Counted from the stretch's first letter, positions 9,401 to 17,068 are shown. The stretch: 64,000 nucleotides of DNA from Nitrosomonas sp. (GCA_016708955.1 JADJES010000008.1:43453-107452); one strand, 5' to 3'. The notes: generated from the letters alone by a model not told the origin. A program made the numbers and translations.

Positions 9401-11023
9401 CACGAACACTATTCCGATTCCGGCGGCAAATCCGGCGGGCAAAAGGAAAAACTGGCCTACACCATACTCGCCGCCAGTCTGGCGTATCAATTCGGCCTGG
9501 AATGGGGCGCCGTGCGCTCGCGCTCGTTCCGTTTCGTGGTCATCGACGAGGCATTCGGCCGCGGTTCGGATGAATCGGCGCAGTACGGCTTACGGCTTTT
9601 TCAGCAACTCAACTTGCAGTTGCTGATCGTCACACCGCTGCAGAAAATTCACATCATCGAACCGTATGTCTCCAGCGTGGGGTTCGTGCACAACGAAGAT
9701 GGCCGCGCGTCAAAATTGCGCAATCTTTCGATCGAAGAATACCGCGAACACAAAGCCGCAATGACCGCACGAACAATTTGGGGGCCTCAAAAATCAAATT
9801 CAAGACGGCTTAGACAAAATACCGCAATGAACTGGACTACGCCGCGTGACCTGAAAGTACAGCTTTCCCGTCTCTGGGAACGGGGCGAACTATTGCAACC
9901 GCTGATTACAAACCATCCGGTTTTTCCTTTGCAACTGAAATTGAAAGGCCCCGGCTCGGCAGATCTGACCGGACGCTTCGAAGCAGTGCGTGCATGGATC
10001 GCCGGACTGACCGCCATGCCGCAGATCCGCATCGAGTGGTGCGAAATCCGTCATCGCGTGCAAGGATTACAACGCCTGCCCCAATCCGCGTGGATCGACG
10101 CGCCGGATAGCGCGTTTGCGCTGCTGGCGAAACAGCGCGAGGTCAGGTGCTTCGAACAAATCGTGAATGCCACGCGCAACGCACAGCCCGCTTTGCTGCC
10201 CTGGCTGGCACGGCGGCCGCTGCAGGCGATCGAGCTGGCCGATCAATGGCCGCAACTGCTCACCATCGTTTGCTGGCTTGCCGGTCACCCGCGCCCCGGC
10301 ATTTATCTGCGCCAAGTGGACATTCCCGGCATCCACAGCAAATTTATCGAAGCGCATCGCACGGTGCTCACCGAACTGCTGGACCATGCGCTGCCTGCCG
10401 CGGCAATTACTTCCGGGCGCGCCGGCGTTAACCAATTTGCCGCGCGCTATGGTTTTCTGGAAAAACCGGCGCGCATTCATTTCCGCGTGCTCGATGCGCA
10501 AATCAAACTGCTGCCGGGGCCGGAACTACCCATCGTGTCACTGGATGACCGCAGCTTTGCGCAACTGGAAATTCCAGTACGGCGCGTGTTCATTACCGAG
10601 AACGAGGTCAATTTTCTGGCCTTTCCGCCGGTAAGCGGCGCCATCGCCATCTTCGGCAGCGGCTACGGCTGGGAAGCGCTGGCACGCGCGCAGTGGCTGA
10701 TGCAGTGCCCTATTTACTATTGGGGTGACATCGATACGCACGGCTTTGCCATCCTGAATCAACTGCGCACCCGCTTTGCGCATGTGACTTCATTGCTGAT
10801 GGATCGCACCACCTTGATGGCGCACCAGGCGCTTTGGGGCGAAGAACCCGATCCGGTGACGCATGACTTACCCCGGTTGACCGCAGCCGAGCGCGCCTTA
10901 TTCGATGAATTAAGGGACAACCGCATCCGCAAAGGATTGCGGCTGGAACAGGAACGCGTCGGTTTTCATTGGGTGACGGCGGCGGTGGCAGCGATTGCGG
11001 CCCGGCATTGCAATGAAGAATAA
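6404..11023 (+). CDS. jetCD: fused Wadjet JetC (SMC-like ATPase) - JetD (Toprim nuclease)
   Basis: One uninterrupted frame of 1539 residues holds what are normally two proteins. Residues 1 to about 1120 are JetC, an SMC/MukB-like ATPase. It has Walker A GDIGSGKST at 51-59, long coiled coils around a hinge, an ABC signature SGGKSGGQKEK near 1005, and Walker B VVIDEAFGRGSDE near 1045. From the internal ATG at 9827 (residue 1142) the sequence is JetD: an N-terminal DUF3322 region (MNWTTPRDLKVQLSRLWERG), then DUF2220 with the Toprim acidic residues TENEVNF and GDIDTHGF. JetD resembles the topoisomerase VI A subunit and cleaves DNA held by the motor. The junction of about 20 residues is basic and contains no stop codon. 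I see no good ribosome binding site before 9827, although separate initiation there cannot be excluded. I chose the ATG at 6404, overlapping the jetB stop; upstream in-frame codons lie inside jetB. Confidence 0.9.
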   Translation: MLEPQPLSLDFTADNKLSGFRLKRLEVFNWGTFDQRVWTLQLDGKNGLLTGDIGSGKSTLVDAITTLLVPAQRIAYNKAAGASSKERTLRSYVLGYYKSERSAITGTAKPVSLRDPNSFSVILGVFHNAGYDQTITLAQVFWIKEAQGQPMRFFVAAERDLTITADFAHFGSDITQLRKKLRATGAEIEDSFPKYGAWFRRRFGIDNEQALELFHQTVSMKSVGNLTDFVRGHMLEPFDVAPRIQALITHFDDLNRAHQAVLKAQRQVEMLTPLMENTDKHAALAIEIDDLRHNREALRGYFAALKLDLLGQRLMDLEQDWNRSDGQIRHLQARLQEQRIQVDELKQAISDNGGDRLERLGAEIKKKEALRDARRAKAQRYQELTAILEEPAATDNSGFLNQRHQFKLLRDELRDRDAELQNALTEHSVTLRQGKQEHGALQTEIDSLKRRRSNIDDQQIQIRAALCAALNIAEDDMPFAGELIQVRDEEREWEGAAERLLRSFGLSLLVPDAHYKAVADWVDRQHLRARLVYFHVRPRRQANVPELHADSLARKLAIKPDSPFYDWLERELAHRFDVACCATHEQFWRETRAITRAGQIKDPTGRHEKDDRHAISDRSRYVLGWSNNAKIAALETRQRQLETRLSEVAALIGKIQSVRAMLENRLNALTRLEEFTDFEELDWPGVAAEIAALTIERDHLEAASDVLKQLNERLHGVIDAQNTLDKKLEAAKDDRSKIEQRRSDTQTLQQQTAALLPATPLDAVLLQQLETLRAQAPGEHSLTLASCDSREQDVRTWLQNRIDSKDKSLKDRRDKIIQAMMAFKEQFKLETAEIDASIEAAFEYRNLLEQLNRDELPRFVTRFKELLNVNTINEIANFNGQLAQQRETIKERIARINESLTQIDYNPGRYIVLETQLSQDAEIRDFQTELRACTEGTTTGLEDAQYSEAKFLQVKAIIDRFRGREGLSEQDRRWTAKVTDVRNWFLFAASERWREDHTEHEHYSDSGGKSGGQKEKLAYTILAASLAYQFGLEWGAVRSRSFRFVVIDEAFGRGSDESAQYGLRLFQQLNLQLLIVTPLQKIHIIEPYVSSVGFVHNEDGRASKLRNLSIEEYREHKAAMTARTIWGPQKSNSRRLRQNTAMNWTTPRDLKVQLSRLWERGELLQPLITNHPVFPLQLKLKGPGSADLTGRFEAVRAWIAGLTAMPQIRIEWCEIRHRVQGLQRLPQSAWIDAPDSAFALLAKQREVRCFEQIVNATRNAQPALLPWLARRPLQAIELADQWPQLLTIVCWLAGHPRPGIYLRQVDIPGIHSKFIEAHRTVLTELLDHALPAAAITSGRAGVNQFAARYGFLEKPARIHFRVLDAQIKLLPGPELPIVSLDDRSFAQLEIPVRRVFITENEVNFLAFPPVSGAIAIFGSGYGWEALARAQWLMQCPIYYWGDIDTHGFAILNQLRTRFAHVTSLLMDRTTLMAHQALWGEEPDPVTHDLPRLTAAERALFDELRDNRIRKGLRLEQERVGFHWVTAAVAAIAARHCNEE

Positions 11024-11384
11024 TATACCGCCTCACAAACTGACTAGCAGAGCGGGCCGTTGAAGTTTTTAAAACTGGGAAGCGCGTTGTAAATTCATTA
11101 TCCGGCTACGAGTCTGCCGGACTCCTTGAGCCATAGAAAATTATTCGTTACAACCAAAATTATTCACTTACGGCATGTCGATTATATTTACTACAACCCT
11201 TAAAACATGGCTACGTCAGCCGAGCCAAGCGAACGGCCCTATTAGAGCATTCATCGGTATATTAGGGCTGGCGTAATTACGAATGGTTGGGTCTGGAGCA
11301 TTGATAACAAAGGTAAAGCCGGTTGAGCGATGAAAGAATTGCTGGGGTTCGTGGGCTTACTCCAATCTACAGATTAGAAAAGTA
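11024..11384. other. 361-bp spacer after the Wadjet operon
   Basis: No open frame with a plausible start is visible. The composition drops back to AT-rich after the GC-rich jet operon, so this is probably the downstream border of the acquired segment. No clear terminator was found directly after the jetCD stop codon. Confidence 0.4.
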
Positions 11385-11530
11385 GGTTGGGCTGACAAAG
11401 GAAGCCCAACATTTACCGTTCATCATAAAGAGAAACATTGGTTTTACCGCATTGATAACCGATGACAATAAGTCAGAAAACATCTTGTTACATTACCGTT
11501 TGATGTTGGGATTTCTTCGGCAGCCCAACC
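11385..11530. repeat. MITE-like element, copy 1
   Basis: A 146-bp non-coding element has inverted ends at 11385-11410 (GGTTGGGCTGACAAAGGAAG...) and 11505-11530. The ends match over 26 bases with about four mismatches. Each end is also an internal palindrome (GTTGGGCT...AGCCCAAC). The interior resembles that of a second copy at 14467-14625, sharing stretches such as CATTGGTTTTA, GATAACCGATGACAA and AACATCTTGTT. It has no coding capacity. A transposase acting in trans is assumed but not seen in the window. Confidence 0.75.
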
Positions 11531-11621
11531 TCCGGCTATCCATTCCGCACAATCTTTATCGGCACTGGTATAACTAATGAAAAAATCCTTCTTTTTCTTT
11601 TCTTCTATTGCTTTGATAGGT

Positions 11622-13501
11622 AGTGCCAGCCCGGAAACCCTCTATCCGAATAAGAAACAACAGGTTGCCCGTAGTTATGGTGATAAAGAATTCTGAAATA
11701 TTGTGCCAAACTGCTGTTATTAGGTAGTTCTGGTGCATTTTAAAGCAAAATAACCCCAAACTTCGATTGAAATCGGCGAAAATATCGTTGTCAAAAACAA
11801 ACTTCGTTCGAGTGGAGCACAAATGCGCGTAGTCCAAAATACACAGATGGAATTGGGTGAAATTAATGTATCACAAATCAAATTCGATTTGAGATCCGCG
11901 ATGACATACCGAAGATACTGCGCGGGTTACAGCACCTGTACATGAACGAGGAATTGCGCCGGAGCGTTTTGCATTACTGGAAAGTGAAATTGCTCCCAAG
12001 GTAGATAAGAGCACAGGCCGTCCTGGCATGACCCTGTGGAGCATACTGGTTTGTGGCGTATTGCGGCTGGACTTAAATGCTGATTATGGTCGTCTTCACG
12101 AACTGGTTAACCAGCATAAAACCTTACGCGAAATGTTGGGACATCATCTGTATGATGAAGACAAGAAATATGTGTATCAAACCTTGGTGGAGAACGTCAA
12201 CCTGCTCACACCAGAACTGCTGGACAAAATAAACCAAATCATTGTTGCGGGAGGGCATGCGCTTGTAAAAAAGGGTGAAGGAGTCCTGCGTGGGCGGTGC
12301 GACTCCTTTGTTGTTGAAACCGATGTGCATTTTCCAACCGACATCAACTTATTGTGGGATGCCCTGCGCAAAGCGATTACGCTGACGGCGCACTGGTGTG
12401 AAAGGCAACAATTAAGCGACTGGCGGCAATATAGCTACAACCTGCGCCAATTAAAACGACTGATGCGTAGTGCACAGAACAAAAAGCGCAGCGTCGCTAA
12501 AGCACGACAAGACAAAATCGACGCACAAGTTACGCAAGCGCACCAGGCCTATATTGACCAAGCCAGAAGTCACTTAGACAAAATTCAGACCACCCTAACC
12601 AAACTGGCCGCGATTGCGTCTACTGAGCTGCTGCAAATGATTGAAATTGAAGGCTACATCAAACACGCCGAACGCCAAATCGATCAAATTGAGCGTCGTG
12701 TCATTAAAGGTGAAGTGATTCCACACGAAGAAAAGTATTCTCCCTATTTGAGCCGCACACCGAATGGATAAGCAAAGGTAAGGCAGGCGTACCGGTTGAG
12801 CTGGGTGTCAAAGTAGCCATCCTGGAAGACCAGCATCAATTCATCTTGCATCATCACGTGATGGAAAAACAAACCGATGATCAGATTGCAGTATCCATGA
12901 TCGCAGAAGCTAAAAAACGCTTTCCCAAACTCAACGCCTGTAGCTTCGACAAAGGCTTTCATTCACCCGCCAACCAAGCTGAACTGATCCAGCATCTCGA
13001 CCAGGTCACGCTCCCCAGAAAAGGCAAACTAAGCAAAGAACGTCAAGCGGTAGAACGAACCGAAGAATTTGTTAAAGCCCGTCATGCACACTCGGCGGTA
13101 GAGTCAGCAATCAACGCACTAGAGATACATGGTTTAGACAAATGCCCAGACCATGGCATCGATGGTTTTAAACGTTATGTTGCACTGGCCATTGTCACCA
13201 GGAACATCCGCCGAATGGGTGACATCCTGTGGCAGCAAGATGTGGAACGTGCGCGCAAAGCGAAAGAGAAAAGTTTAAGATACCAGCGAACAGCCTAAAA
13301 TAAATTTTTCATCTAGCGCCCAAAGTACCTGATTGCGAGCAATCAGCGGCTGGTGCTGGGTAAAAATCGAGTTTTTGTACTACGCCTCCAAAAAATGCAA
13401 TCGGAAGCTTTTTTGAATGCATATCCTCATTGCATTTTTTCAGGAATGATTGAAAATTTAGGTAGCTTGCTGGCAAAAAATGGGGTTTTCGGGCTGACAC
13501 T
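11622..13501 (+). mobile_element. ISNCY-type insertion sequence, degenerate
   Basis: The transposase remnant is bracketed by imperfect inverted ends: AGTGCCAGCCCGGAAACCC at about 11622-11640, and the inverse of AGTGTCAGCCCGAAAACCCC at about 13482-13501. That gives an element of about 1.88 kb. The motif GGT occurs immediately outside both ends and may be a short target duplication, but this is weak. The element lies between the Wadjet operon and a toxin-antitoxin pair, consistent with a recombination-prone accessory region. Confidence 0.65.
11823..13298 (+). pseudogene. ISNCY family transposase, at least three frameshifts
   Basis: The gene can be followed in pieces. An N-terminus beginning MRVVQNTQMELGEINVSQIK starts at 11823. 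The frame then changes to give RDDIPKILRGLQHLYMNEEL. It changes again near 11960-11980 to FALLESEIAPKVDKSTGRPG and continues through 12771 (VVETDVHFPTDINLLWDALRK, a catalytic-Asp region typical of this transposase group). A third shift near 12760 leads into WISKGKAGVPVELGVK and the C-terminal half ending at 13298 (NACSFDKGFHSP). All three frames together would make a full-length transposase of about 490 residues. As it stands no intact enzyme can be made, so the element is immobile unless helped in trans. Confidence 0.8.
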
Positions 13502-13646
13502 GGTAGCTAGTCAGAATTAATAAAATAGGTATAAATCGCCGCAATCTTATCACGCACGGCATTCGCAGTAAAAAACGTTGCTCTTCCTTGCGTTGTTTTA
13601 TTCCACAGCGTAGAGTTATTAACAAATAAGACACTCTAAATCCTAA
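13299..13646. other. spacer with the IS right end and a possible gene tail
   Basis: The first part is the 3' non-coding end of the ISNCY-type element. After it, on the minus strand, a frame bounded by stops encodes a 42-residue tail at about 13519-13647 (VLFVNNSTLWNKTT..., ending YTYFINSD). It has no start codon and looks like the C-terminal remnant of a larger lost gene. I cannot name it with confidence. Confidence 0.4.
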
Positions 13647-14054
13647 ATGTATATCAATTTATCCCCCTTAACGAATGCGATAACCCGGTTGACGGAGGGT
13701 TGGACGCGCTATCAATCCGATATCCATGACACCCAGATACGCGATGGATTGATTCAGCGGTTTGAATTTACCTATGAGCTGTCGCACAAGATGCTCAAAC
13801 GATACTTGGAATCTTCGTCGGCCAATCCCGACGAATTTGATCAAGCGGATTTTCACTATTTAATTCGTTCCGCCAATGAACAAGGATTGTTGTTGGGTGG
13901 TTGGCCGCAATGGCGACTGTATCGCGATATGCGCTCAAAAACCAGCCATACTTACGATGAAGCAATTGCCCTTGAGGTGGTTAACGCGATTCCGGATTTC
14001 CTGAAAGAGGCGCAGTATCTTCATCAGCAATTGAAACAACGCATATCCGTATGA
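13647..14054 (+). CDS. HEPN-domain protein of a HEPN/MNT toxin-antitoxin pair (HI0074 family)
   Basis: A 135-residue all-helical protein of the nucleotidyltransferase substrate-binding (HI0074) family, now understood as the HEPN toxin half of HEPN/MNT pairs. The C-terminal RDMRSKTSHTYDE stretch carries the Arg/His pair of the HEPN RNase-like motif (R-x4-6-H). Its stop overlaps the start of the MNT gene as ATGA (14051-14054), so the pair is translationally coupled, as usual. In characterised pairs the MNT partner blocks the HEPN RNase, in some cases by adding AMP to it. Whether this copy is toxic is not shown by sequence. It lies among mobile remnants, as such modules typically do. Confidence 0.85.
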   Translation: MYINLSPLTNAITRLTEGWTRYQSDIHDTQIRDGLIQRFEFTYELSHKMLKRYLESSSANPDEFDQADFHYLIRSANEQGLLLGGWPQWRLYRDMRSKTSHTYDEAIALEVVNAIPDFLKEAQYLHQQLKQRISV

Positions 14055-14368
14055 TTCACCCTCCGATCGATGTGACGGATACCGATTGGCTGATTATCCA
14101 AGCCATTTTGCGTGTGCATGTTCCGGATTATACTGTGTGGACTTTTGGTTCTCGCGCGACGGGAAATGCCAAGAAATTTTCCGATCTGGATTTGGCGATT
14201 ATCGGCGAACAACCCATGGGGTTGAATCTGAGTTCACGACTGGCCGAAGCTTTTTCCGAATCAAATTTACCTTACAAGGTAGACTTGGTGGATTGGGCAA
14301 CGACCAGCGAAGCATTCAAGCAAATCATTGAACGAGACAAGGTCGTTGTCCAGCAAGGTCTCGCTTAA
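14051..14368 (+). CDS. MNT-type minimal nucleotidyltransferase (antitoxin)
   Basis: This 105-residue minimal nucleotidyltransferase has the motif GSRATGNAKKFSDLDLAI, with the GSRA-x-G loop and the DxD metal-binding pair of the polymerase beta superfamily. A third acidic residue follows in VDLVDW. It is the antitoxin partner of the HEPN protein directly upstream (four-base overlap). Its length is normal. The TAA stop (14366-14368) lies inside TTAA, which on the opposite strand also supplies the stop codon of a truncated yggS fragment, so the two sequences abut exactly. Confidence 0.87.
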   Translation: MIHPPIDVTDTDWLIIQAILRVHVPDYTVWTFGSRATGNAKKFSDLDLAIIGEQPMGLNLSSRLAEAFSESNLPYKVDLVDWATTSEAFKQIIERDKVVVQQGLA

Positions 14369-14456
14369 CCCAACCCTGGCCAGTAATGACTATCCGGCAA
14401 CGGCCGTTTGCCGGAAATCGCCTGTCCGACTCGAACCACGGCAGCGCCTCCCCGAT
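14365..14456 (-). pseudogene. 3' fragment of a yggS-like gene
   Basis: On the minus strand this stretch encodes the last 30 or so residues of a YggS-type protein (AAVVRVGQAISGKRPLPDSH then YWPGLG and a stop). It is nearly identical in protein to the end of the intact yggS gene at 17069-17842 (TVVRVGQAIFGKRPLPDSHY then WPGLG). The nucleotide match runs for about 88 bases with scattered, mostly synonymous differences. It is the same orientation and lies 2.7 kb away, so the pair forms long imperfect direct repeats around the cassette region. Homology ends ten bases before the MITE copy at 14467. Confidence 0.85.
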
Positions 14457-14466
14457 CACCGGAAAA

Positions 14467-14625
14467 GGTTGGGCTGACAAAGGAAGCCCAACCTTTTCCG
14501 TTCACCATAAGGAGACACATAGAGCTACATTGGTTTTATCGTACTGATAACCGATGACAACACGTCCGCAAAAAACATCTTGTTTCATTATCGTTTGGTG
14601 TTGGGCTTCCTTTGTCAGCCCAACC
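14467..14625. repeat. MITE-like element, copy 2
   Basis: A 159-bp element has perfect 26-bp inverted ends at 14467-14492 and 14600-14625 (outer bases GGTTGGGCTGACAAAGGAAG). It is related over its length to copy 1 at 11385-11530. It sits between the yggS fragment and the degenerate end of the downstream cassette, and seems to have split the attC-like site expected there. It is non-coding. Confidence 0.85.
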
Positions 14626-14640
14626 GCGCTAACCTTAATC

Positions 14641-15159
14641 ATTAGGCATCACTCGTTAATCAGTGAGAGCATCTTTCAGTCAACGCTTTAGCCGCACGCA
14701 GGTGATTCTTGTACGCCTCGTTGAATGGCGACGGATTCCAGTTAGCAATGAATGCCTTCTCGTCCTTCATGCGCGCAATGCGCTGATTATGTATGAACTC
14801 AAGCATCGGAGAGAATGCCTCTTGAACGTCGAGCACTTCCTTTGAAAGTTCCGGAAAGTGAAGCGCCTGGAGCATGCGAATCTCATTTAGCGGAGCTGGT
14901 TCGTCGTGGTCTTCATTCTTGAAAATCAGTTTGTTCTGCTTTCCGGTTACCCACTGCTCGTGTGCATACAGGGCCTTGACTAGTGATTCGAGTCGTTCCC
15001 TTCGAACCTTCTTACGGTCACGCGAGTCGGAGAGTCGGTGAATGGCGATTTGGCTCGCCAGGCCGCCAGCGATGGCAAGGACGCCGCCGATAATGACCGG
15101 AAGTACATTCGCGAATTGCACGGTAAGGCTAACGTCTGCCATGTGATGCGATGCCTAAC
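14641..15159 (-). mobile_element. integron-type gene cassette 2 (probable)
   Basis: Read on the minus strand, the segment begins with the core GTTAGGCATC (15159-15150) eight bases before the start codon of the small membrane-protein gene. It ends with GATGCCTAAT (14650-14641), which is complementary to the cassette's own first ten bases with one mismatch. In integron cassettes the inverse core at the 3' end complements the 5' core in this way. The rest of its attC appears to be disrupted by the MITE at 14467-14625. No integrase gene is in the window. Confidence 0.5.
14660..15142 (-). CDS. small single-pass membrane protein of unknown function
   Basis: A 160-residue protein with one N-terminal hydrophobic helix (about 10-35, FANVLPVIIGGVLAIAGGLA). 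A basic, charged helical stretch follows (about 38-60), then a soluble helical domain with many Glu and Lys. I do not recognise a family. The gene fills a cassette-like unit: its start lies eight bases after the GTTAGGC core of the attC-like site, and it points away from that site on the minus strand, as cassette genes do. There is no clear Shine-Dalgarno sequence, which is also common in cassettes. Confidence 0.65.
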   Translation of the reverse strand: MADVSLTVQFANVLPVIIGGVLAIAGGLASQIAIHRLSDSRDRKKVRRERLESLVKALYAHEQWVTGKQNKLIFKNEDHDEPAPLNEIRMLQALHFPELSKEVLDVQEAFSPMLEFIHNQRIARMKDEKAFIANWNPSPFNEAYKNHLRAAKALTERCSH

Positions 15160-15241
15160 GCCCAGGTTAACCGGCGGCAATGCGAAGCATTGACGTCCGA
15201 GTTGAACCTCCAGTAGCACGACCTAACCTTACTCGTTAGAA
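15153..15241 (-). other. attC-like recombination site
   Basis: On the minus strand the site runs from TTCTAAC (15241-15235) to GTTAGGC (15159-15153), the inverse core and core of an attC. Between them two arms pair: 15165-15183 with 15187-15208 around a GAA loop. The minus-strand left arm (starting GGTTCAACTCGGACG) carries three unpaired bases relative to the right arm, which is the extrahelical-base pattern that sets attC polarity. The spacer on the TTCTAAC side is about 20 bases longer than usual, so the site may be decayed. Confidence 0.6.
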
Positions 15242-15420
15242 ATTCACTCATTGCGTGTAAGCCTGCAACTCCATTCGAATGGATTTTGCCAAGCCAGAAA
15301 GGTCGCCGTATATGGATTTTGAATTGATGCTCATCTTCCGCAGGGCAACATATATGCCTTCGTACAGAGTTGCTGGTATTATTATTTTCTGGAGTTGGCA
15401 CGACTCATAAAGTGATGAAT

Positions 15421-16044
15421 TTATAACGGAATCAATTTTTTCTCAAGGTTCCCTGATATAAGGAATGTGCCTGATTGCCGATCTATTCTGGCGTTCAGTT
15501 CAATAGGCTCGGTGACCCATGCGATGTCGTATGAGTAGCGGTCCACTGTATCTTCAAATATTGAATCTTGCTGCCCCTTGATTGTGGATCTGGATTCATT
15601 GAAAAGTTTGTCTTTTCCTTTGATGTACTCAATGGATTTTTCCATTATCGCTGAGTAATCAAGGCAATAAATGGATAGAGCTTTCTTTGACAATGGGTCG
15701 TAAGTTTCTAGGGCGAAATATAGTGCTATGTATGGACTTGTTGTAAAGTCGATAAGTCTAGTGGGGACGCCGTAGTGCTGCATTACAGATAACCACGACA
15801 GCTTCGATTTTGGAAGGTGTTCCGTGCCGCTGTAAATGTGGTATTTTGATTTGAATACATCAAGCGAGTAGTCTTCGAATTTCCTCGCGCTCTTAGCATT
15901 CCATTTCCCGCCGAGAGTGCGTTCTAGAGTCGATTGAAGACCCCAATCCGCATCCGACTGTCCGCGAAACACAAAGCAATTTGGTAGACTGTTTAGTGCT
16001 CGCATCAACTCATCTATTGAGTTGACGTGCAGGTCAGAAATCAT
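15421..16044 (-). CDS. FRG-domain protein
   Basis: A 207-residue protein with a recognisable FRG domain. The N-terminal FVFRGQSDADWGLQSTLERT stretch holds the FRG-Q motif that names the family. WLSVMQHYGVPTRLIDFTTS then PYIALYFALE is the conserved second block. FRG domains are of unknown biochemical function and occur often in phage, integron and defence contexts. The start codon overlaps the stop of the upstream gene as ATGA (16041-16044), so translation of this protein would normally be coupled to that gene, which has an in-frame amber codon. A 176-bp stretch without a gene separates its stop from the attC-like site. Confidence 0.82.
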   Translation of the reverse strand: MISDLHVNSIDELMRALNSLPNCFVFRGQSDADWGLQSTLERTLGGKWNAKSARKFEDYSLDVFKSKYHIYSGTEHLPKSKLSWLSVMQHYGVPTRLIDFTTSPYIALYFALETYDPLSKKALSIYCLDYSAIMEKSIEYIKGKDKLFNESRSTIKGQQDSIFEDTVDRYSYDIAWVTEPIELNARIDRQSGTFLISGNLEKKLIPL

Positions 16045-16868
16045 TGCCGCACCTCTCTGTAGGTGTTTTGTATTGTTCGAAGCACATCTTCCTTTTCGGT
16101 GTCGTGCTCAACAATAACCTTCTTGGCGTCACCTTTGAAGGAAATACTTACAGGCCGTTCGCCTCTAGAGTTTTGTATAACTGCGGTGGCATCGTTTGCC
16201 GTTGCTGCGGTCGATTTTGCAACAGCAGCAACGGAGTTTTCATTCAGGGATTCTCCCGCCACAGTAACGCTACCCTGCTCAGCTTCCAACTGCTGGCAGT
16301 AATACGACATGGGTTTTTGAAAAAGCTCGTCTGCGTCAACTGGATTTGGGCCAGTAAATGTGGCCTTAAATCGCTTAATTGCATAAGCCGCAAAAAGCTT
16401 TTGCAAGAAACCCTCTGGATCGCGAATAAATTCAACTCGAACATCAATGTTATTGCGCTTCACCAATTCTGTTGATGAAAGCAACTTTTGAACTTTTCTT
16501 GCTATTGATCTGACATCTGCGGCAACTTTGGGTTTTTTCCCAATGCCAAGCAGGCCCAATTTGCTGTCGAAGTAGACGAAAGTATAGGGGCCTGAGTCAT
16601 CAACTAGCTCGGTAAAATTTCCCGTGGTTTCGTCGAACTTTTCAACCGTTGTGAGTGTTGTTCGGCCAATAGCGAAGCGGCCGCCGCTATCACTAAAATA
16701 TTCAACGTTACCAACGTGCTAGACATTATTCTGCCGAAGTTCTATCGATGGGCGTTCAGCAAGGCCGACTTCAAGCATTTTCCTGGCTGATAGCTCGGGC
16801 TGAAACAAGTCAGCTTGTGATGGCTTGATGAACTTGGTTCGATAGAGGTGGTATTCGAGTGTTGGCAT
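16041..16868 (-). pseudogene. gene coupled to the FRG gene, interrupted by an in-frame TAG
   Basis: An ATG at 16868-16866 opens a frame (MPTLEYHLYRTKFIKPSQAD...) of 49 codons. It then meets TAG at 16721-16719 and continues in the same frame (HVGNVEYFSDSGGRFAIGRT...) without another stop to 16041. The whole frame is 275 residues plus stop. A later TTG at 16559 opens the longest uninterrupted part, but the upstream in-frame sequence is clearly coding, so that is not the true start. I do not recognise the family. The C-terminal half has an Ala/Thr-rich stretch and ends in a charged helix. Either one point mutation has truncated it, or the amber codon is read through. Confidence 0.65.
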
Positions 16869-17068
16869 GCCTGAATGTTTCTTGAATTTCTAACTAAAAT
16901 TAGGCGTCCGAAATGACGCAATACAATACGTCAGCAATGAAATATAAACCGGAATATCGCACACTATCTCCTTGTTTTTGCATATATAATATCTATTTAG
17001 TTTTCAATATCTTACTTTGCTAGATCCACAAATCGATATGGGGCACATTAAAAAATCAAACAAAGCCA

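Larger units (their letters stand above)
15153..16894 (-). mobile_element. integron-type gene cassette 1 (probable)
   Basis: On the minus strand the unit begins GTTAGAAATTC (16894-16884), 15 bases upstream of the ATG of the first gene. Near its end it carries the exact inverse, GAATTTCTAAC (15245-15235), leading into the attC-like hairpin and the GTTAGGC core. It holds two overlapping genes: an amber-interrupted gene and an FRG-domain gene. The complementary ends and the hairpin fit a gene cassette in a cluster lacking an integrase. Confidence 0.5.

Noticed and set aside
11385..11530. A CRISPR or tandem repeat array from the recurring GTTGGGCT units
   Set aside because: There are only inverted pairs at the ends of two elements, with no regular direct repeats and spacers.
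15129..15401. A 90-codon minus-strand frame across the attC-like site
   Set aside because: No ribosome binding site, no recognisable domain, and it overlaps the hairpin and the start of the cassette gene.
16041..16559. A shorter gene starting with TTG at 16559
   Set aside because: The same frame is coding upstream as far as an ATG at 16868, interrupted only by one TAG; the TTG has no ribosome binding site.
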